Assembly: GCA_900547125.1 (NCBI GenBank)
Contig: URFU01000031.1
Span: 1-18,657 of the forward strand
Source: an uncultured Collinsella sp.
GTDB lineage: Bacteria > Actinomycetota > Coriobacteriia > Coriobacteriales > Coriobacteriaceae
Length of the DNA: 18,657 nt
Direction: 5' to 3'
Part shown: positions 15,879 to 18,657 of the stretch, one piece after another
Layout: every line of letters starts with the position of its first letter
Position numbering within the stretch: the stretch's first letter is position 1
Program-made: the position numbers and the translations under genes
The notes under the pieces: model-generated
What the model was told of the DNA's origin: nothing
Database searches by the model: none
Seen by the model: the letters and a program-made list of their open reading frames with translations, nothing else

Positions 15879-16844
15879 ATGGCTGACAAGAACCCTTTGA
15901 CTCCGGAAGAAGTGACGGAGTTATTCTCCGAAATCGATGCATCCGGTGTCTTGGATCCCACGCTCGCCAAAAAGCGTACCGAGCGCATGCGTGAGAAGGA
16001 GGCTGCGGCCAAGCGCGGTGATAAAGCGGCGCTAGCGCAGCTGCGCAGCGAGGACCGCGCGAGCCAGGCAAAACATATCGACCCGCTGTCCGAGGACGAT
16101 CCTTCGGGCTCGCAGGTGAGCCATACCATTACGAAGACCGCGATGGCCGTGGTCATCGGTATTTTGGTGCTGATCGTGGGCATGCAGATTGGCTACGGCG
16201 TGATGCGTCGTCTGAACACCGCCAACCTGTCCGAGAGCGTTTCGGTCGATACCGTTTCGACCGCGCTCAAGGGTGGCCTTGAGTGGGGTAACGGCTTTAC
16301 GCAGTTCCCGCTCGATTTTACCGTCGATGAAGCCGATGAACGCACGGGCACGGTCGAGGTGACGGTGTTGGACACATCGTCTGCCAACGAGCTCGAGCTG
16401 CTGTCCAACGGGCAGATCCAGGCCGCGGCGCTTGCGACCAACGCGTTGCTCAACGATAAGATCGACCGCGTGGTGTATAACGTTCACGCCTATATCGACG
16501 AGGATAGCAACATTCAGCACGATTCCTTCTTTGGCATGTTCCCCGCGCGCGGCCACCAGAGCGCCATTTTGACGTTCGTGTGGACCAAGAGCTCATCCAA
16601 CGCCACGAGTATCGACTGGAAGATGCGCATCGTAAGCATGGACGACACCATTGCCGAGCGCATTCAAAAACAGGTCAACTCGGTTTCGTCGCTTATCGAG
16701 GACCCGGTGGTGAGCCAGACCAAGATCACGGAGGAGCAGGCCGAGCGCGATCTTGAGCATCGTCTGCACGGTCGAGAGATCTTCCGCGGCGGAAAGCCCG
16801 ATCGCACGCCGTCCGAGCTGCTGGAGCAGGACAAGCAAAAGTAG
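15879..16844 (+). CDS. Single-pass membrane protein of unknown function
   Basis: A 321-residue protein with no recognised family. A cytoplasmic, highly charged segment (1-85; KKRTERMREKEAAAKRGDK looks helical or coiled) is followed by one membrane helix (about 86-107, AMAVVIGILVLIVGMQIGYGV). The rest is a soluble domain of about 200 residues outside the membrane. It contains beta-type stretches (RTGTVEVTVLDT, HQSAILTFVWTK, IDWKMRIVSMDD) and a charged C-terminal helix. AGGAAG before the ATG supports the start. It lies 19 bases after the ABC exporter and ends at a strong terminator, so it may be an accessory or substrate-linked partner. That is inference from position. Confidence 0.8.
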   Translation: MADKNPLTPEEVTELFSEIDASGVLDPTLAKKRTERMREKEAAAKRGDKAALAQLRSEDRASQAKHIDPLSEDDPSGSQVSHTITKTAMAVVIGILVLIVGMQIGYGVMRRLNTANLSESVSVDTVSTALKGGLEWGNGFTQFPLDFTVDEADERTGTVEVTVLDTSSANELELLSNGQIQAAALATNALLNDKIDRVVYNVHAYIDEDSNIQHDSFFGMFPARGHQSAILTFVWTKSSSNATSIDWKMRIVSMDDTIAERIQKQVNSVSSLIEDPVVSQTKITEEQAERDLEHRLHGREIFRGGKPDRTPSELLEQDKQK

Positions 16845-16866
16845 TCCGCAGCCACATAGAACGATG

Positions 16867-16908
16867 TCATCCCGCGTGAGCCGCAAGCCCACGCGGGATG
16901 ATTTTTTT
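16867..16908 (+). terminator. Terminator of the ABC exporter operon
   Basis: TCATCCCGCGTG (16867-16878) and CACGCGGGATGA (16890-16901) form a perfect 12-bp stem with an 11-nt loop, followed by TTTTTTT (16902-16908). Confidence 0.95.
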
Positions 16909-16998
16909 GGGACGGGGATTAAAAAATCATTATGCACAGGAAGTCATAATTATCATTTTGTAAACAATTCTATGTAATTAATGCCATGGGCGATGCTT

Positions 16999-17014
16999 GC
17001 GGTTAGAATACCGC
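16999..17014 (+). promoter_or_regulatory. Possible carA -10 box inside an inverted repeat
   Basis: TAGAAT (17004-17009) resembles a -10 box and is exactly flanked by GCGGT (16999-17003) and ACCGC (17010-17014). A repressor bound to this site would cover the promoter. I see no convincing -35. The AT-rich stretch 16918-16982 upstream stands out against the GC-rich surroundings. Confidence 0.35.
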
Positions 17015-17030
17015 GAGGCCTAACTACACA

Positions 17031-17063
17031 CCTTTAAGCCGGTCCTGTGAGACCGGGAAGGAG
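17031..17063 (+). promoter_or_regulatory. PyrR-type RNA binding hairpin overlapping the carA ribosome binding site
   Basis: CCTT (17031-17034) pairs with AAGG (17058-17061), and CCGGTC (17039-17044) with GACCGG (17051-17056). The hexaloop CTGTGA gives GGTCCTGTGAGACC, which fits the PyrR recognition pattern TCCnGnGAG. The 3' arm contains AAGGAG (17058-17063), the ribosome binding site, so bound PyrR would block translation. PyrR translational repression with such hairpins has been described in mycobacteria. Confidence 0.75.
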
Positions 17064-17067
17064 AATT

Positions 17068-18573
17068 ATGGCGAACAACCATACCGCGGGCGCTGCCGCC
17101 CGCACCTTCGCGCCTAGCGAGCTTTGCCAGCGTATGCTGGCCAAAACCAGCAAGGGCACCTGCGGTCCCTGCATCCTGTATCTTGAGGATGGGACCATTT
17201 TTTATGGACGTGCATGCGGCGCTGAGGGCACCGCGACCGGCGAAGTCTGCTTCAACACCTCGCTCGAGGGCTACTTTGAGGTCATGACCGACCCGAGTTA
17301 TGCCGGCCAAATCGTAACCATGACCTATCCGCAGATCGGCAACTACGGTATCGACGAGACCGACGTCCAGTCGGCCTTCCCCGGCGACGCTGTGCGCCCT
17401 GCGAGCGCTCCGGCCATGCGCGGCATGATCGTTCGCGACATGTGCGCCACGCCTTCTAACTGGCGCTCGGCCGTCAGCGTGCCGGAGTACCTGCGCGCTC
17501 ACGGCATCGTCGCTATCGAGGGTGTCGACACTCGCGCCCTGGTGCGCCACCTGCGCGACAATGGTTCCAAGATGGGCATTATTTCGACCGAGATCTTCGA
17601 CGTCGACGAGCTTGCCGAGCGTCTGGCCGCTGCGCCCACGCTGGTAGGCGAGAACCTGGTCAAGACCGTAAGTTGCCCCGTACCTCACGAGTTTGTGGCC
17701 GCCGACCTGCCTGCCACGCATGACTTTGCGCTTACGGCTGCCGCTCCTGCCCGTCACAAAGTGGTCGCCTACGACTGCGGTGTGAAGCGCGGCATTCTGG
17801 AGGGTCTGGTCCGCGCCGGCTGCGACCTTACCGTCGTGCCGTGGGATACGCCCGCGAGTGAGGTGCTCGACATGAATCCCGACGGTGTCTTTTTGTCCAA
17901 TGGTCCCGGCGACCCCGACGCCGTGGTGGAGACCTACGAGCAGGTGCAGCAGCTGATCGGCAAGGTGCCGGTCTTTGGTATTTGTCTTGGTCACCAGATG
18001 ATCAGCCTGGCCTGCGGCGCTCAGATGGAAAAGCTTAAGTTCGGTCACCGCGGTGGCAACCAGCCGGTCATGAACCTGGTAAGCCGTCGCGTGGAGATTA
18101 CCGCGCAAAACCATGGCTTTGGTCTGCTGTTCCCCAGCTTGGGCAAGCTTGTCCCCGAGCTTTCCGGCGGCGAGACCGAGCATGCGGCCGATGGAGATCT
18201 GCGCGTCTGGGTGCGCCGCGGCATCGCGCCGGTCGTGATGAACGAGCGCTTTGGTCGCATTCGCCTGACGCATGTGAACCTCAACGACGGCACCGCCGAG
18301 GGCATCCAGCTGCTCGACGCCCCGTGCTTCTCAGTCCAGTACCACCCCGAGGCCTCGCCTGGCCCCACCGATGCCCACTATCTCTTTACCGCCTTTACGC
18401 GACTCATGGACGGCGAGGAGAACTATCTGGACATCGATACCGCCAAGGACCGCCTTGCCGGCTGGAATTTTGCCGACGATGGTTCCGCCGTTCTACCGAA
18501 CGGCGGACCGGTCGACGCTGCGGCTGCATCTGGCACATCATCTTGCCGTTCTGCTTCGGCCGCGCGGGCATAA
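17068..18573 (+). CDS. carA: Carbamoyl-phosphate synthase small subunit (glutaminase)
   Basis: A 501-residue protein; CarA is usually 360-390. It hydrolyses glutamine and passes ammonia to CarB for carbamoyl phosphate (pyrimidines and arginine). The CarA N-domain (LEDGTIFYGRACG, FNTSLEGYFEVMTDPSYAGQIV) is followed by the glutaminase domain: LSNGPGDP, catalytic Cys306 in FGICLGH, and His426/Glu428 in QYHPEAS. Three additions enlarge it: about 30 residues at the start, a longer loop at about 357-395, and a tail after residue 450. Residues 472-501 are encoded by the palindromic element (18481 on), have atypical codons (CTA, GGA, ACA, TCA), and end at a stop in a hairpin loop. AAGGAG sets the start at 17068. 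carB is not seen in the 84 bases that follow. Confidence 0.93.
   Translation: MANNHTAGAAARTFAPSELCQRMLAKTSKGTCGPCILYLEDGTIFYGRACGAEGTATGEVCFNTSLEGYFEVMTDPSYAGQIVTMTYPQIGNYGIDETDVQSAFPGDAVRPASAPAMRGMIVRDMCATPSNWRSAVSVPEYLRAHGIVAIEGVDTRALVRHLRDNGSKMGIISTEIFDVDELAERLAAAPTLVGENLVKTVSCPVPHEFVAADLPATHDFALTAAAPARHKVVAYDCGVKRGILEGLVRAGCDLTVVPWDTPASEVLDMNPDGVFLSNGPGDPDAVVETYEQVQQLIGKVPVFGICLGHQMISLACGAQMEKLKFGHRGGNQPVMNLVSRRVEITAQNHGFGLLFPSLGKLVPELSGGETEHAADGDLRVWVRRGIAPVVMNERFGRIRLTHVNLNDGTAEGIQLLDAPCFSVQYHPEASPGPTDAHYLFTAFTRLMDGEENYLDIDTAKDRLAGWNFADDGSAVLPNGGPVDAAAASGTSSCRSASAARA
18481..18521 (+). repeat. Palindromic element copy 2, inside the carA 3' end
   Basis: TCCGCCGTTC (18484-18493), loop TACC and GAACGGCGGA (18498-18507) form a perfect 10-bp hairpin. 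An outer G-C pair lies beyond one mismatch, and the tail GTCGACGCTGC (18511-18521) follows. Loop and tail are identical to copy 1 at 13844-13885, while stem changes are paired. It is read in frame as the last part of CarA. Confidence 0.75.
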
Positions 18574-18618
18574 GCCCAACGCACCCTCGCATCACGGCAG
18601 CCTGATGCACCAGCTGCA
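18525..18618 (+). repeat. Nested imperfect hairpin at the window end
   Basis: The arms 18525-18548 and 18595-18618 are complementary at 18 of 24 positions, anchored by TGCA, CTGG, CATCA and TGCCG blocks. An inner hairpin GGGC-ATAA-GCCC (18566-18577) holds the carA stop codon in its loop. It follows copy 2 of the palindromic element, as the nested hairpin at 13887-13982 follows copy 1. The remaining 18619-18657 shows nothing recognisable. Confidence 0.5.
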
Positions 18619-18657
18619 CCCTCGCAGACATTTTCAAAACATTGAGTCAGCCTCTCT

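Noticed and set aside
14075..16183. 702-residue minus-strand frame opposite the ABC exporter
   Set aside because: It lies opposite a gene with complete ABC motifs and has a His/Arg-rich composition typical of antisense shadows.
16918..16982. Origin-like or ArgR-box region before carA
   Set aside because: AT-richness alone is not enough; I could not find DnaA boxes or a full arginine box.

Overview
The window reads as ordinary core chromosome of a GC-rich actinobacterium of the class Coriobacteriia, most likely Collinsella or a close relative. Support: strong G/C bias at third codon positions, acidic coriobacterial-type proteins, the rpsF-ssb-rpsR-rplI order followed by dnaB and purA, and a PyrR-type RNA hairpin overlapping the carA ribosome binding site. 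The genus is inferred from general knowledge, not from a search.

Layout. 1-345: three tRNA genes, Ile(GAT)-Ala(TGC)-Ile(GAT), the two Ile copies identical, closed by a terminator. 374-1831: a bifunctional-nuclease (DUF151) gene, a small two-helix membrane-protein gene whose frame is broken, and an acidic unknown. 1949-3849: typA/bipA with a strong terminator that also serves the convergent minus-strand genes. 3917-5858 (minus): a secreted/membrane beta-helix (bactofilin-like) protein and a TRIC/UPF0126 channel, preceded by a 69-bp near-perfect inverted repeat. 6095-6560: a run of palindromes, a decayed tRNA-Ser 3' end, then tRNA-Ser(CGA) and tRNA-Ser(GGA) on the minus strand. 6923-8782: promoter, leader hairpin and the rpsF-ssb-rpsR-rplI operon. 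8935-11704: dnaB and purA. 11823-13844: purD (TTG start) and a NUDIX hydrolase. 13844-16908: a structured palindromic element, an ABC exporter half-transporter and an unknown single-pass membrane protein. 17004-18573: carA under a probable PyrR translational switch.

Functional themes are translation (tRNAs, S6, S18, L9, TypA), replication (SSB, DnaB), and purine and pyrimidine synthesis (PurA, PurD, CarA). I found no CRISPR array, phage module, transposase, toxin-antitoxin pair or defence system.

The most interesting signal is non-coding. Two copies of a hairpin element, just after the NUDIX gene (13844-13885) and inside the 3' end of carA (18481-18521), share a UACC-type loop and a GTCGACGCTGC tail. 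They differ by three paired, compensatory stem substitutions, and each is followed by a larger nested hairpin. In carA the element appears to have been translated into an abnormal C-terminal tail. A third hairpin cluster (6095-6176) has a similar shape. This looks like a dispersed structured repeat family that selection or spreading keeps as a hairpin.
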